DNA of 64,000 nt from Paralichthys olivaceus (lineage: Eukaryota; Chordata; Actinopteri; Pleuronectiformes; Paralichthyidae): contig NC_091098.1 of the NCBI RefSeq assembly GCF_024713975.1, positions 10,140,816 to 10,204,815 on the forward strand. Reading direction: 5' to 3'. Shown in pieces: positions 25,761 through 39,177 of the stretch. The position numbers and the translations under genes are program-made. The notes under the pieces are model-generated. The model was not told the origin of the DNA. It was given only the letters and a program-made list of their open reading frames with translations, and made no database searches. The number at the start of each line of letters is the position of its first letter. The first letter of the stretch is position 1.

Positions 25761-27797
25761 GTAAACACCTCCGACTTTAACCGGGGGAAACGAGCGCTGC
25801 GTCTGCTGAAACATGTCTGTTTACTCCTGCGCTCCGGCGGGCCTTGTTTACATCTCAATCCCCGGACTATAGTGCGTGCGAGGCGGAGGAGCAGTGGGAG
25901 GGAGCGCTGAAGAGGCTGGCTCACCTAGTCAGTCATTGATGTAGAAATTCTTGTTAGGAGGCTAAATTCACGTCTTTCCTTGAGAACCCCAGTAAGTTTA
26001 TTATGTGAGCATCTCACAGTTTAACTCGCTGGTTTGCCATTCCGTTACTCCGCTGCTTAGTGCAAGTGCTAGCACGCTAGCCTGGAGGCTAATGTGGCTA
26101 ACGGTAAATTAGCCAGTCGCCGTGTGGTTTTACACTTCGCTGCCGTCGTTTACTGCTTCGGTGCCGATGTCCAGCGAGTACCGAGCCGGTTTTTACTTAG
26201 TTTATTCCCGTTATCTCTTCCACCACCTACGTCTTGTTATCAAATCTGCCTTTGTGTCACAGTGATACATTAGCCTAGCAAGATGTGTGTCACCCAGTTT
26301 TCTGCCTATTTTTAGCCTGCACCGGGCGGAATGCGAGCGTTCGTCTGGCTCACACCGGGGCCGGCTGGCTCACTGGCTTCCCCGGCTAACCTTGTTTTCA
26401 ATCTAGTTGATTATTCCCGTGAAGTCTCGGGTTAACCCCGGTGCCAATAAACTGCAATGATCGGTCTGCAGATCAGTGAGGAGATTAGTGTAACCTTAGT
26501 TTCATGGAGGGGGAGACAGGTATGGTCAACCTATTCCTCCCACCTCATTCATAAAAAAATAATGTGGATATGAAGACTCTGAGAGACAAGGAGAAGCCCA
26601 TTATGAAAAGGACTTGATCAATGTCGACACGTCACTGCTGCTGCACATATATACGTGGAGAGAAATGTAATAGTTCTGCCAATTGGTTGGGTGATATTAG
26701 GAGAAAAGTAGAAATACATCCTTATCCTTATCAGGGTCGCAGGGGGAGCTGGAGCCAATCCCTGATGTCCTGAGTCTTGCATCACTGCCTTTCTGTTTTT
26801 CTGCACTTATGGTGTATTACTGCCTAGTTTGCGACCAAGTAAACTGCAGGTATGGTTTGTATGTCTCCCTCATCCCTGAAGCTAAAGCATCTTCAACTAA
26901 TCCTCTAAACTGTGGTGCTAAGCCTTCACCCATGCCTTGTGTCCTTCACATGTTCAGTTGATAAACAACATTGTTTGGTAGAAAAATACAGATAGTTGAG
27001 CAAGAGCTGATTTCAAATGCAGTCTTTGTGAAGTTTCATGAAGTTAGAGGCAGGCACAGGGAGTAGACTGGTACACTGAAGGTACACTGAAGGGGAGACA
27101 AGTGGTAGAGTTGTAGAAATAATGGAAGGAAATAATGAAGAAGGTGTTAGTTTTTCATAAGTTAGAAAAGCACATAACATCGTAAGTGGGTCGGGTAGAG
27201 TTGTCAAGCCACACTATTTTGTAAGCAAACCAAATTCTGTTATATTCAGTGTTAATAGGACATAACAGTTTGGGTTCTGGTACATCATTTAATCTCTAAT
27301 GAGAGGATGGATGAAACAGTCGACAGTTTTGTAGTAAGTGGCTGGTGGTGTTTGTGTCCCTGCTGCAATACCAGGCACTAGATTGTGTTTAAAACATCAT
27401 ACTTAAGAAGAGGATAGTTGATTAGTTTGTGTAATGTAATACTTTTTGACTGCACAGTCGATTTGGCTGCTTTGAATGGCACAACTCAGCAAACTAGCAT
27501 TTTTATCCACATGTCATAGGTTGACTGAATACGTAAGATATTAGGAAATCAGTGTTTTAACGATTAATCAAAATGCTTTTATAAATTAAGCATTGTGATG
27601 CTATGCAGATGTCATGGCCTAAAAATCACATTCTCTGGACACAAAGGAACATGATGGTTTGGTATAAGAAAATACTACTGAAATACAAAATAACACTTCT
27701 TCCTAAAACTGTGACTCATGTGCAGTTCAGTGGCCTTCTTGGTCTTTTGAAAACTGAAGTAGACATTTTTGGAGGAGCAAGGGATGAGTCTGACTTC

Positions 27798-27895
27798 TTA
27801 AACGGATAGTTCACCTAAAATGAAAATTCACTTATCTAATCTAAAACCCCTTTTGGAGTTTCAGAGTTAAACAGCGTTGCAGCCAACTCTACTGC
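27798..27895 (+). mobile_element. Truncated copy of the TTAA MITE
   Basis: TTAA followed by acggatagttcacc and 'aaaatgaaaattcac', then 'gagttaaacagcgttgcagcc'. These blocks match the reverse complement of the right half of the 14406-14710 element. The other terminus is missing. It lies in arih2 intron 1. Confidence 0.65.
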
Positions 27896-28410
27896 ATGCC
27901 ATCAAGTAAACATCATGACAATGAAGTAGAGTGGAGGGAGCATGATGATTTGGGGTTGCTTTACTACTCAACACAGTTGTGTTGCTTTTCACAGGAATTG
28001 TTGCAGAGTGCTCCCTCTTCTATGCATGTCAGCAGTTACATCATTGTAAATTGTAGAATTTAGCTGCACCACAGCTGTTAGCAAAGACAAAAGGGTCAGC
28101 ATCACTTGTAATTGATTATCCATGTTGCGTTCTACACTGGTAACAGAGGCTAATGTCGGCCATATTTTCAAATGAAAATGTTGTAGTATGGATGTAGCCT
28201 TAGCAGAATTTGGGTGGACATTCTAAGAATATGCCTGAGCTGAAACAGTCCTGTAGGGAGAATGGTCTAAAACTTGAACATTACGTAACTCTGATCAATG
28301 GGTTCCAAAGCTCATGTCTGAGGTTATTGCTGTCAAAGGAGGTTCGGCCAGTTATTAAATCCAAGGGTGCACTTACTTTTTCCACCAGCACTGCATGCGT
28401 TTAATGGGTG
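27890..28410 (+). pseudogene. Degenerate Tc1/mariner-like DNA transposon remnant
   Basis: The segment 'gagtggagggagcatgatgatttggggttgcttt' resembles the transposase region ending in a W-G-C/F-like motif in fish Tc1-like elements. 'gagctgaaacag' near 28237 and 'ggttattgctgtcaaaggaggttc ... ttaaatccaagggtgcacttactttttccac' (28321-28384) resemble the 3' end of such elements. The frame is broken and about 230 unrelated bases separate the two parts. Recognition is from general familiarity with these repeats, not alignment. Confidence 0.5.
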
Positions 28411-29063
28411 TGTTCTATTAGACTCTAAGGATTATAACTGTCTGTAATTAGCTTTAACACATTATATCTATCTCCAATTAGTGCACAACAGTTCACTCCA
28501 AAGGGGTTTCTCAAGGTATTTCTTGCCCCTGTATCTGTCAAAATAATAGCATTTTTTTTTCAGCTTTTGAGTATTTTTTTGTACATTTGCACATTTATTT
28601 CACCCAGGGTGTCATTGAGTTTGGTATTTCAAGAATCTTGTTTGTCCAAGAAAAAAAGATGAGAACTTTTACGAAGTACAGTTAAATATATGTTATCTCT
28701 GTGCGTTAAAATGGGGCCAACCACTGATGATACTAAAATGGAACTAAGTACTGTACTACTCACACTTCTTTAGATGCTTTATATCTTGGTCTTTCAGACA
28801 CAGTGTTCTGTGGGACCATCTCTGTAGTCATAATGCAGACGGCTGGGCTTCCTTTTCTTTTCCTCTTAAGAGCATTGCTAGCCTCTATGATCATTTAGAG
28901 TTTCCCTCTACTAGAACACACCGTCTGTGAGGTTAATATGAATAAGCTTATTTCTTACTAACTCCTATCACTTTCCCCCTTTCTTTTTCACCCATGTATC
29001 ACATTCCTCTCCTCTCTTTCCCTCCTCCTCTTTCTTTTTCGCCAGTCTTTTTTCTCTCCTTAG

Positions 29064-29330
29064 ATCACCCTTTAACCAGCTTTCCAAATGAGTGACGGGG
29101 AGTGTGACTTCTTTTGCTTCTTCCGTTGCTGCTGAGTGCGCCTCTTACGTGTCTCAGACCGACGAGAAGGCAGGGTGACTCCGAGAAGAGAGACGATCGG
29201 GTGGAGAGGTGGGCAGAAAGGAGCAAGAAGGTGGGACTTTAAAAAGAGCAATTTTTAGCCAACTGGACCACTGAGATCCGACAGGTGGGCAGGCCGTCTA
29301 CCTGTGCGGGTGATTGATTCAGTCGACTGG
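29064..29330 (+). other. arih2 exon 2, 5' UTR portion
   Basis: The acceptor ttttctctccttag ends at 29063 and no splice site pair interrupts the stretch up to the start codon, so exon 2 is read as 29064-29600. It contains a single upstream ATG (29088). Confidence 0.6.
29088..29135 (+). promoter_or_regulatory. 15-codon uORF in the arih2 leader
   Basis: The ATG at 29088 starts a 15-residue frame, MSDGECDFFCFFRCC, ending in TGA at 29133-29135. It is the only ATG between the exon 2 acceptor and the arih2 start. Its context is weak (C at -3, A at +4), and the main start context is also weak (T at -3, T at +4). Such a uORF could lower or tune initiation by leaky scanning or reinitiation; this is inference. 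Confidence 0.45.
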
Positions 29331-32300
29331 ATGTCTGTGGACATGAACAGCCAGGCGTCGGACAGCAATGAGGAAGACTTCGGTGTTAACTCTGAGGAGG
29401 AGGAGGATGATGACGACGATGGTGGAGAGGAGGACGACCAGGGCGACATTGCAGCCTACTATGAAGGCGTGGCCAGCGATGTGGAGCAACAGGGCGCTGA
29501 CTCCTTTGACCCAGAGGAGTACCAGTTCACTTGTCTGACATATAAAGAGAGTCAAAGGGCGCTGACGGAGGAGGTTAACACTGTGGCTGCTGCACTAAAG
29601 GTGAGTGAAGCTGGATTTTTTTAATGCTGCACTAATGGCAGAAATACGATTACTTAAAATATTAGGTAATAGAGCATTTCACAGTCACATCAGTATCTGC
29701 GTTTTTTGTTTGCTGATATGAAAACCTTTATTTTACAGAATGAAGGGCACAGAAAAGTTGAGCATTAATGTTAACGTACATAACTATTGCTGATCACTAA
29801 CTGCTGTTGAACAATATTGTAAGATGTTATTGTTTGTAAGTGTGTGCATGGTGGTGGCTCGTCCAGCTGTACCAGGTGAAGGAGTTCAGAATAGCGTGTC
29901 TTACAATTAGCGTCCGGCAATGGAGGTCCAATCCTCTCTGGTCTAAGGACAGTTAGTAGTTAGCGTCGACATAGGTCAGAGTAGATGGCTTCTGAAGTGA
30001 GAAGAGGTGTTTGAATGATGAGTGATGCTGCGTCTGGACTATTTAAGGTGCAGGACCCAGACCAAATTGTCCGAATGCCAGCCAATATGGATGTATTAGA
30101 ATTCTCATCCTGAAGTAGTTACTATCTATATCTATCTTACAGTAATTTCACTCTTGCAGTGATAGTAACGTAAGCCTGACAGTTTACATTGATCCGTGGG
30201 CGCACATTAATATTCATGCATTATTCTTACTCTGGGAATGAAGGACAATGATCATGAGGTTACATAATTTTAAAATATTTTTTTTTTATGCTAAACAATT
30301 TTTTTACTCTTGGGTTAATTTGGTCAACTGAAACAATTGAAAACCAATGACCGTAATAAAAATAATACTAAAAATAAAAATCGCAGTTTCCTTTGTTTTC
30401 TAGGCTAGTAACTCAGACGGGTGTTCATGCAGTCAGTGCAGCATTTTGTCTTTAAAACTGTGTATTGTATGTGTGTGTGTAATATATTGAGGAATTTTGT
30501 CTTAGTATGCCTTGCTAGCAATCAATTAAAAAAAAAAGAAAGAAAGAAAGAAACAGCTGCATACAGCTCTGTATAATAGAACAGGCAGATATTTTCAGAA
30601 GATATATTTTATTCATTGTAATGGTGGCAGAGATTTCCAATGATATGTTGTCTTTTTGTGAAATAATCAATTAATCAAATACTTGTTTTGCTATTAAATT
30701 ATTGTTCAGTAGCCAGAATAAATATCAGCAGTAAGAAAATTAGAAATGTTCCAATACCATTTTTTTCTTCCCAATACTGATTCCAATCTCGGCTGATGTT
30801 GAGTATGGAACCGATTCTAGTGCATTTACGTAAATTGTATGTTGTAATTGTCAAATTTGCATAACGTATTTTAACAGCTATATGCTACTAGTGCTAATGT
30901 TACACTGCCTTAAATCGCTATTTCTTCGCCACTCTAAAAAAACGCACCTTCCAGAAGCAGTACAACAACTGTGTGGCAAAGAAATGATTTCCAGGGGGAA
31001 AAATTGCAATTCGTCCTGGCGTAACTCTTTGAAGACGTTGTATCTGATCTGAAAATAGATTCACATACTCTCCGATGCCCGACTTTGAATTTTCAATGCT
31101 GGAATCTTTAAGAAAAATATTACTTTATCAGTGTTTACAGCAGGGTCATGATCATGATGTATTTCCTGCTCATCAGAAGTAGTGCCCGCTTTTTGTCCAT
31201 TACAGTAAGAACAGGCAGACTGGGCAGCTGAGTGCAGATTAGCTGACTGTAAAGACAGCCAAGTGACTTATCTGTGAGTGAAGAAACATGTAATTGCCCT
31301 GACCTAAATGTCATTTGAGGCAGCTTCGTAGTCTCTTTGTCTCTCTGACTTTGTTCTGTCTCTGTCTCTCAGGTTTTGCCAGCAGTAGCAAAACTGATCC
31401 TGGTGCATTTTCACTGGCAGGTTTCACAAATACAGGACAGGTATGTCTCCTCTGCTCCTCCCCATTCCTGTCTTTTTTTTCCATTCTTGAAGTCGTTTGT
31501 TCTCATCACCTACTCGCTGTTTCTTTCTCCCCTTTTCTCATGAGCCTCTTGCACTTCCTTACTATCTTTCTTTCTATTATTCCCCTCTGCAACTACTGTA
31601 TTTTGTCATATTCTCAGGTTCTTATTGTTTGGTCTTTGGTTTTGTCTTGTCTTTCTCTCTCCCCGTCTTTCTTCTGCGCTGCAGCTTCAACTGGTTAGAT
31701 GTCTCATCCTCTTATGACCGATGTTCTGTCCGTGTTCCCCCACAGATTTAAGTCCAACTCGTCCCTGATGTTGTCAGATGCTCTGGTCCAGCCCAGCAGC
31801 ACCTGCAGATCAGTCACTGTGAGTAACAGATCAGATGCGATAAATCAGGAATCTTTAGTAGACGAACAAAAACAACATGCACTTGCTTTGGTCTTACATC
31901 TATCATCATCTTTATTTTTACATCTTTCATATATTTTGTGGATAAAAATATAACCAATATAACCAGTATTTCTTGAGACATTGGGGAAACATTTCAAGCC
32001 ATTCACATGTATTGGTATAAAAGCCACAATGGAGTATAATTCTACATTGTGGGTAGTTTGAAGGTGTAATTTATATTTATTGTTTTTTGTTTATTCACTG
32101 CTCTTTACATATTTGCAGCAAAATAACAAGTACAAGGGTTCTGGTTGTTATAATGCAGTGGAAAATATCAGATTTTATTTACATAACATTTTTATTATAT
32201 TATTATTATATTTAATATACTTTTCTAATTCAAAGATTTAGATTTATTACATGATTGGTTCTATTTAGAAGGTTTTATATGACTATTAAATTAAGTATCA

Positions 32301-35300
32301 GTGCTACAGATGTCATTTCCCTGTTACCTTTTTGAATATATATTAATCTATTTCAAATGTAACATGCATGTGTGCAGACCCTTACCATCTCTTTAGTGCA
32401 GGGTTTTTCTGTTTGTGTTTGCTGGTATGTTGAGGATTTATGTACTTGTGTTTTCAGGCCTCTCAGTCCCTCCAGTGTGGCGTATGTCTACAGGTCGTAC
32501 GGAGAGACTCCCTGCTGGCACTGCCCTGTCAGCACTCCTTCTGCAAAGGTTGCTGGGAGCAGCACTGCACTGTTTTGGTCAAAGACGGAGTGGGAGTGGG
32601 TGAGTAGTGTGTCTGCGTGTGTAGTCTTTAAAGCTGGTATTAGAGTTGTTGAGTCACACTTTGATCCAAGCTCCCAAGTGCGCGTGCTCAGGGTTCCATC
32701 ACAGTTTCAGCCTCTGATCCTTTCAAACGTTTATCTCAGTCTCAGCTTTCCTGCCAGACCAGCAGGGTTTGCAGATTGCTATTTGATTTACCAAAGTTAG
32801 ATTCACGGAATCAATCACTGAATAATCCTGTGTGTGATGACCAAAAACATTTATGATTCTTGCTTGGTGTCTGTGCACATATCCTCATTTGTGTGTCTTT
32901 TCATGTTTGTGTTAAAATTTCAAGAGTTGTTCTGACTTTGAAGACAGAAGATATAATAGGGTGAGATTAGTGTTTGCAAATATGGCCCCCTTTCCACTGG
33001 TCACAAAACTCACTAACACTAACTTACATGTGGCTTTTTGTCTGCAACGGGAATGGATACAATTGGCATTCATCCCAGGTGAAATGACTCTGCGGTAGAC
33101 ATGGCAGTGATGGAAACATGACACCTAGGTGAACATGCTGATTTGTCAAGACAGCGAGATGAGAGAGCCCCTCAGTTTTTGGTGTGTTCATGTTGTCAAA
33201 CTTTACACATCCGAAAACTCCTCTACTGGCAATGGAGTTAATCGCCTTTTTGCTGTATTATCAATGTTTAAAAATCTGCGTCTGTATAATCGTTTTCAGA
33301 CATGACCTACGGGTAAAAGCATCGTATCCTCTGCAGTAAACAGGCGGGAGGTGGAGCAGCAGTGTGCATCAGACAGAGGCAGGAAGCGATGTAATTAATT
33401 CCATCGCGTGATTTTCTTTACAACACACGGAAACCCCTGTCAGCGCTTATCACTGCAAACTCTTGACATCTCCGTCGGTGTCTTCTACGTGTCACCACTT
33501 CCTCCCCGGGAGATTTTGTTTTCTTTTAGTTTTCCCTTACTCGGGGTGAACCCAGCGGGGGATCCTCCGCTGTGTTCACGCATCAACTTCTCCTGGATTT
33601 GTATGGACATCACACTAGGAGGTCAGGTGGATTAAGTCTGCAGAAGCTGCGGAGTGTCTCACTCAGACATTTGCGTTCACACAGCACCTCAATTGCAGAA
33701 AATATAGAGGAATTGCATGTCAGTGCATATCTAAAAGCTGCTTATGCGTAGGTATTGTTATGAGGGCCAATTTTTGTTCAGTACCATCATGTGTGTGTGT
33801 CTGTGTGTGTGCAAGAGTGTATTTGTCCACACTAACCCATTATGTGCCCCTGTGCTAGTTTTGTCTCTCTGAAAAAGTCCATGTAATGAGTCCTTGTGGG
33901 TCTGATAAGTATTTCACTATCAGCTGGACGAAGGACACATTTAAGATGACAGAACCACTGTCCAGGTCACAGTAACTCTAGAAACCTTCACACGTCTACA
34001 GAGGAACTTTCTCAGATCAGGAGTGTAGTTTATTTGTAGGGCTTTGTGTGTATGTGCTGCTTCTCCAACATTCAGAGATTTAATAATAATAATAAACTCT
34101 GTGTTTTTAGGTATCTCGTGTATGGCTCAGGACTGTTCCCTGCAGATGCCTGAAGACTTTGTCCTGCCGCTGCTGCCGGGAGAGGAGCTGAAGGACAAAT
34201 ATAGACGCTACCTCTTCAGAGACTACGTTGAGGTTAGTGTCTGTGTGTGTGTGCTGAAGCTCTTCACTCAGATGCTGCATCAAGGTCTGCATGTGTAGCA
34301 AATGAGATGTCAGAGGCATGTGAAGAGTGAGTGAGAAAAACTCAGTAAGCCCTTGTGTTTCCACAAGTGACTCTTTGAATCTTTTTATACAGCAGTAAAT
34401 CTGAGTCATCTCTCTCAAGCTTGTTTTTTATCTAAATTTATTTTTTGCATAAGTTATGATATGAAATATAAGACGTTTGTGTTTTCTTGATGGATCATTC
34501 ACCCAAATTACAAACCAATACATTGACAGTTGTAGTTCCTCAGGTTCTTGATGAACCTTGATGGTTGTTGATGCTCACAATGTTGGAAATTAAATTTACA
34601 CCTCTTCCCTGAAACTAGCCCGTAAAAACGATGTCAATGCTAAAGTTGAAAGTAAGATGGACAGTTATACACATCATCGTAATAGTTCTTCTCCATTTTG
34701 ACATTCTTTGTGTTACCCAACTTACCTCACACATCTTGGTCTCTTTCTCTGACCTGCAGAGTCACTTCCAGTTGCAGTTGTGTCCGGGTGCAGACTGTCC
34801 CATTGTCATCAAAGTGCAGGAGCCTCGGGCGCGCAGGGTGCAGTGTAGTCGCTGCAGTGAAGTCTTCTGGTAGGAGACACACACAAATGTTCAGAATCAG
34901 TCCAGAGATTCTGTGCTGAGGGCTTTTGCAAATTCAATCCTGGTATTTAAATATCCCTGCAAATGTTGATGATTTAAATCTCTGATTCTGTTCTTAGTTT
35001 TAAATGCCGTCAGATGTACCATGCACCCACAGACTGTGCAACAATCCGAAAATGGTTGACCAAATGTGCGGACGACTCAGAGACAGCCAACTACATCAGC
35101 GCTCACACTAAAGATGTATGATGATGCATGTGAACACACACACACACAGGCGAATGCATACTAAACTTACTGTTACTAAAACATGTTTGCAAACATACTT
35201 ATTCACATTTCCACACAGAACCTTACAGTTTGAAAACATTCATGTACTGTAGTCTGCAGCACAGATTAAAATCATAAAAATAACGTGCATTTCTCTCTAG

Positions 35301-38300
35301 TGTCCAAAGTGCAATATCTGCATTGAGAAGAACGGAGGGTGCAATCACATGGTGAGTCAGAACTGAAAACACACTTACCCAGAACACAGGAAACACTAAA
35401 AATGTTCACCTGCATCTTGTTTGTACTGAATCAATTTGTAGCAAACCTGTTGGAGTGAATTAGTCGGTGAAGAACCTGTGATATGTTGGTGCTGGTCTGG
35501 TTACAAGGAGAAAATTCAGGGATTTTTCCATCTGTTTAACATTGCAACATAAGGCATTATTCAACCATTTCATCAGTTTCTTTGGAAGTAGATTATGGAT
35601 CCTGATGTAAAAAAAAGTCAGACATATTGGTTCGCCTTGGTGGAGGTATGCGCTCTATTGAGTGCTTCTCTATTATATTTTTCTTTTCCTCTAAATGTGT
35701 CAAATCAAGCACTAAATAGTTTTGTAGAAACAAATTGAGTTGACAGTTTGTTCAGCTTCATTCAAAGTCAGTGTAAAAGTCCATGGTTGTTAAATTAAGT
35801 TTCCAGTTCACCAGTAAGACTTCCTTTTCTGTCTTTGTTTCTTTCAGCAATGCTCCAAGTGCAAACACGGTAAGTAGTTTGTCTTTTATACCTCCTGCAT
35901 CAGCCATGAAACATGAACTTGCTCTTCTGAGGCACTTTGCATCCACCTAGTGGCAAAATACATCACAATAAAAGAGACATGAGTTTAAAAGAGTAACTGA
36001 ATTTTCCAGAAATTCTTAGTAAAAGATAAAACTTAGTTAGAATGAAAGATCAGGAATCTAAATTGGTTTGTCATCTGAAGAAAATAATTTATCAACCAAA
36101 GTTAATATCATCCAATTTGTAAATATGTTTTATTTGTAAATTTAGACCTGATAATTCAGCTGAACATTTATTTACCTCATATACAGTAAACAAGAGTCAC
36201 CTACTGCACATGATGTTTGATACATGGGTCCACATGTGTTTGTGTCTCCTCACAGACTTCTGCTGGATGTGTCTTGGTGACTGGAAGACTCACGGCAGTG
36301 AATACTATGAGTGCAGTCGCTACAAAGAAAACCCTGATATAGTCAACCAGAGCCAGCAGGCCCAGGCCAGAGAGGCCCTCAAGAAATACCTCTTTTACTT
36401 TGAGAGGGTGAGTTTTTTTGTATTCTTGTTTATTTTTTGTTTTAATTTTTTGATATATTAAAAACATTCCTTGAGTAAACTGATTTCCCTGATTACCCTT
36501 TGCAGACCAACACTAAAACCTTTCTGCCGTTGCTGAGACCAGATTTCCATCATTGTTATAATTTCATCCTTTGGACTAGAGGGAGATTACAGATTTCCTT
36601 TTGCACTTTTGTAGAGACTTGCCTTGAGATCCACAAGAGGAATATCCTTGTTTTCTTTCTCTCTTTTTCCACTAGTGGGAGAATCATAACAAGTCTCTGC
36701 AGTTAGAGGCTCAGACGTACCAGAGAATCCAGGAGAAGATCCAGGAGAGAGTGATGAACAACCTGGGAACCTGGATCGACTGGCAGTACCTGCATAATGC
36801 TGCAAAGCTACTGGCTAAGGTACAGTAGATAGTGGCTGTGTGTGTGTCCCCTTTTCAGAGTTAGTGTGTGATTTAGGGAAGGGTGAATGGAGATAGGAGT
36901 AAAGGTCTGAGAGATGGCAGACATGGTACACAAGAAATGTCAAATTAAACTTTTGTATGGGATTTAGTTGGTAACTTTTTATGCAGTCAAACCATGAAGC
37001 CACTCTTATGAGTCAGTAAATAAAAAAGTTTGTTCAAATTAAATTCTTAATCAGTCAGATTGAAAAGGAGATGTGTGACTGTTCGGAGCAATTACTGAAT
37101 GTGTCCTGTGTCAGAGTATTTCAATGAAGACACAGGCATAAATAAGTACGACAAAACTTTTTTCAGCACTTGCTTAAGGAACATCATCCTTGTCAGGCCT
37201 CTTTGGTTGTGAAATATACTTCAAAAGCCAAAAGTCTTCGCTTTCTTTTTCAAAAGTGAAGCTCATACCTGTAATGTTTGTCATGACTTAAACATGACAT
37301 TCTTACCTCTGATGTTTATTTTTAACCATTTAATCTCTGATAGATATACACACGTGAAACCATGTTGAGACACTGTTTACTTAATGTTGACGCTGTCTTG
37401 AAGGAACATTTCCCTTGTGTTTCCAGTGTCGCTACACACTGCAGTATACGTACCCCTACGCCTATTACATGGAGTCTGGCCCACGCAAAAAACTGGTGAG
37501 TGACAAACCCCTCCCCCTGCCTGTTTTATACTGCAGAATCTATATTACAATGTGTTTGCTGTACTTACCATATCCAGATAGATGATGGTTTTATTTCACA
37601 GTTTTGTTAGTGTTTTTAATATTCACTGTGTCTTTAATCATCTTAGTTTTTCTCAGTCGGGGGAATTGATTTATATTTGGCCTGAATTTCCTGTTTTTTA
37701 TCTGTCCCCTGCAGTTTGAGTATCAACAGGCTCAGCTGGAAGCAGAGATAGAAAACCTGTCGTGGAAGGTGGAGCGAGCCGACAGCTATGAGAGAGGAGT
37801 GGTGGGAGGCGAGGGGGAGCTCAGCGCCAGTGACAGAGGGGTATGAGACGATGACTAACATTAACTATGGTTCTGTTTTATACTGATTGTTTGGAAACCC
37901 TACCACTGTTTTGTGGGAAGTCAAGGTTTTGGGTAACAGTTAAAATCACCTGAAAGTAGATAAATACAGTTGTTTGTTAAATTACTTCAAACAAATAAAA
38001 GCTATGTTTTATACTAAATGAAGGAATTTTCATTAATTGTTTTTTTTATGTCAAGATTAGTCTTCTTTTTTTTTTTTCTCGCTCTCACAGAGGATAGCAG
38101 ACTGTAAAGAGTTAACATGGTGATCCTTTGCTTTGAGCGGATGTTAATTGTTGTATTCATGAGATGCATATTAATATAATTTTATTAATTTCATTATTTA
38201 TCATAGTTACTTTAAAAAGGAATTAACTGAGAATGTTTTTTTATTTAAACTTTAATTCAAATTTTGAATAGAATTGTCATTGTGCTGTGTTCAGTGAAAT

Positions 38301-39177
38301 TCAGGTACATTACCTTAGTTGAGCTCTTTTAATATTGAAAATAAAAAACATTCAAGAAGAATAAAAATGTGCGGAGAATAAATAACTACATGCAAAACCT
38401 GCACACACACCAGAATGTGGATGCCTGACCCAAAAAGGGTCCAGATGGGCTGGGCATGGACAACATTTATGGAATGATATTCGGGGTTGGTCATGTTGGC
38501 TGGGCTGTATACTTGATTTACACTGCACATGCCTTTAATTTGGGGAAACATTGGGCCACAAAAAACAATACCTGTCGGGCTCGGTTAGATTTCTCTCTGG
38601 CTCAGACGTGTTGGGACAGAAAATTGCAGGGGGGAGGGCACTCTCTAACACACACACCTGTAGCAGAGGATATTTCACAGGGGCAGCTGTTGCAGTGAAT
38701 TACTATTGTACAGAGGTAGATATTACACAGTAAAAAACTCTCTATTAGGAATTGTTCTTTCAGTGCCAAGTTCAGTCTCGATGTGGCCCTGTGGCTAGAA
38801 ACTCTCCCTTCATCTTGAAGAGGATCTGCAGAGTTTTCCTTAGGCCAGAAGAGTGTCTGTGGGTTTCAGTCAGAACTACAGTGTTTGTTTGTGGTAATAA
38901 AGGAACAATTCGCCCAGTACAACAGCCTGGCTATTAGGCTAATAGGTTGTTTTTATTCATTCTTGGAGAACAGTGAAGCTAGTGGAGCTCTATGGCCCAG
39001 AGTAATAAGATCAATAACTGTTTTGGGTCTTTTTGTTGAATTTTTTTAGTAATGACTTATAATTTAGCTACAACGATTGTTTGTTTGTTTGTCTGTGTCT
39101 TTCAGGATCTGGAGAATCAGATGCACATTGCTGAGCAGAGGCGACGCACGCTGCTGAAGGATTTCCATGACACCTGA
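29331..39177 (+). CDS. arih2: ARIH2 (Ariadne-2/TRIAD1), RBR E3 ubiquitin ligase (14 coding exons)
   Basis: ARIH2 takes ubiquitin from E2 (UBE2L3) onto its own cysteine and is activated by neddylated CUL5-RBX2 ligases; it acts in blood-cell differentiation. Coding exons: 29331-29600, 31373-31440, 31746-31818, 32458-32599, 34111-34232, 34760-34869, 34998-35115, 35301-35351, 35848-35869, 36256-36407, 36676-36819, 37427-37495, 37715-37840, 39106-39177. Phase is kept throughout, giving 512 aa (human 493). Order: acidic D/E N-terminus; RING1 from C144xxC147 through [14 protein letters not shown] (LCPGADC ... [12 protein letters not shown]); RING2 [17 protein letters not shown] with catalytic Cys at about 315 (human C310); C-terminal Ariadne domain with two coiled-coil stretches and end LLKDFHDT. 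A 22-nt microexon (35848-35869) encodes QCSKCKH, supplying two RING2 zinc ligands. Exon 13 adds about 15 residues ([15 protein letters not shown]) absent from the human form I know. The start was chosen because MSVDMNSQ matches vertebrate orthologues. Confidence 0.96.
32985..33190 (-). repeat. Dispersed repeat (ccagtggaaa family) in arih2 intron 5
   Basis: Its reverse complement carries the same ordered blocks as the two copies in impdh2 intron 12: aaaactgag, ctgtcttg.caaat, gttcacc..ggtgtc, gtttccatc, gagtcattt, ccattcccgttgcagacaaa, gaccagtggaaagggg. It is noncoding with about 200 bases recognisable. Confidence 0.65.
33340..33480 (+). repeat. Dispersed repeat related to 53410-53560
   Basis: Shares 'ggtggagcag', 'gatgtaa', 'ttttttttaca/ttctttacaacaca', 'gtcagc.cttatcact' and 'aaactcttga' in the same order with the block in impdh2 intron 9. 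Possibly the other half of the ccagtggaaa family, since it follows that copy closely here. Confidence 0.4.
35430..35675 (+). repeat. Dispersed repeat ending in ggtggaggtatgcgctctattgagtg
   Basis: The right part, with 'gccttggtggaggtatgcgctctattgagtgc', matches the consensus right end of a repeat with a fuller copy at 41575-41905 ('ggggtatacattctactgagccccattctgg') and another at 58625-58920. It lies in arih2 intron 9, about 170 bases before the microexon acceptor. Confidence 0.55.
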
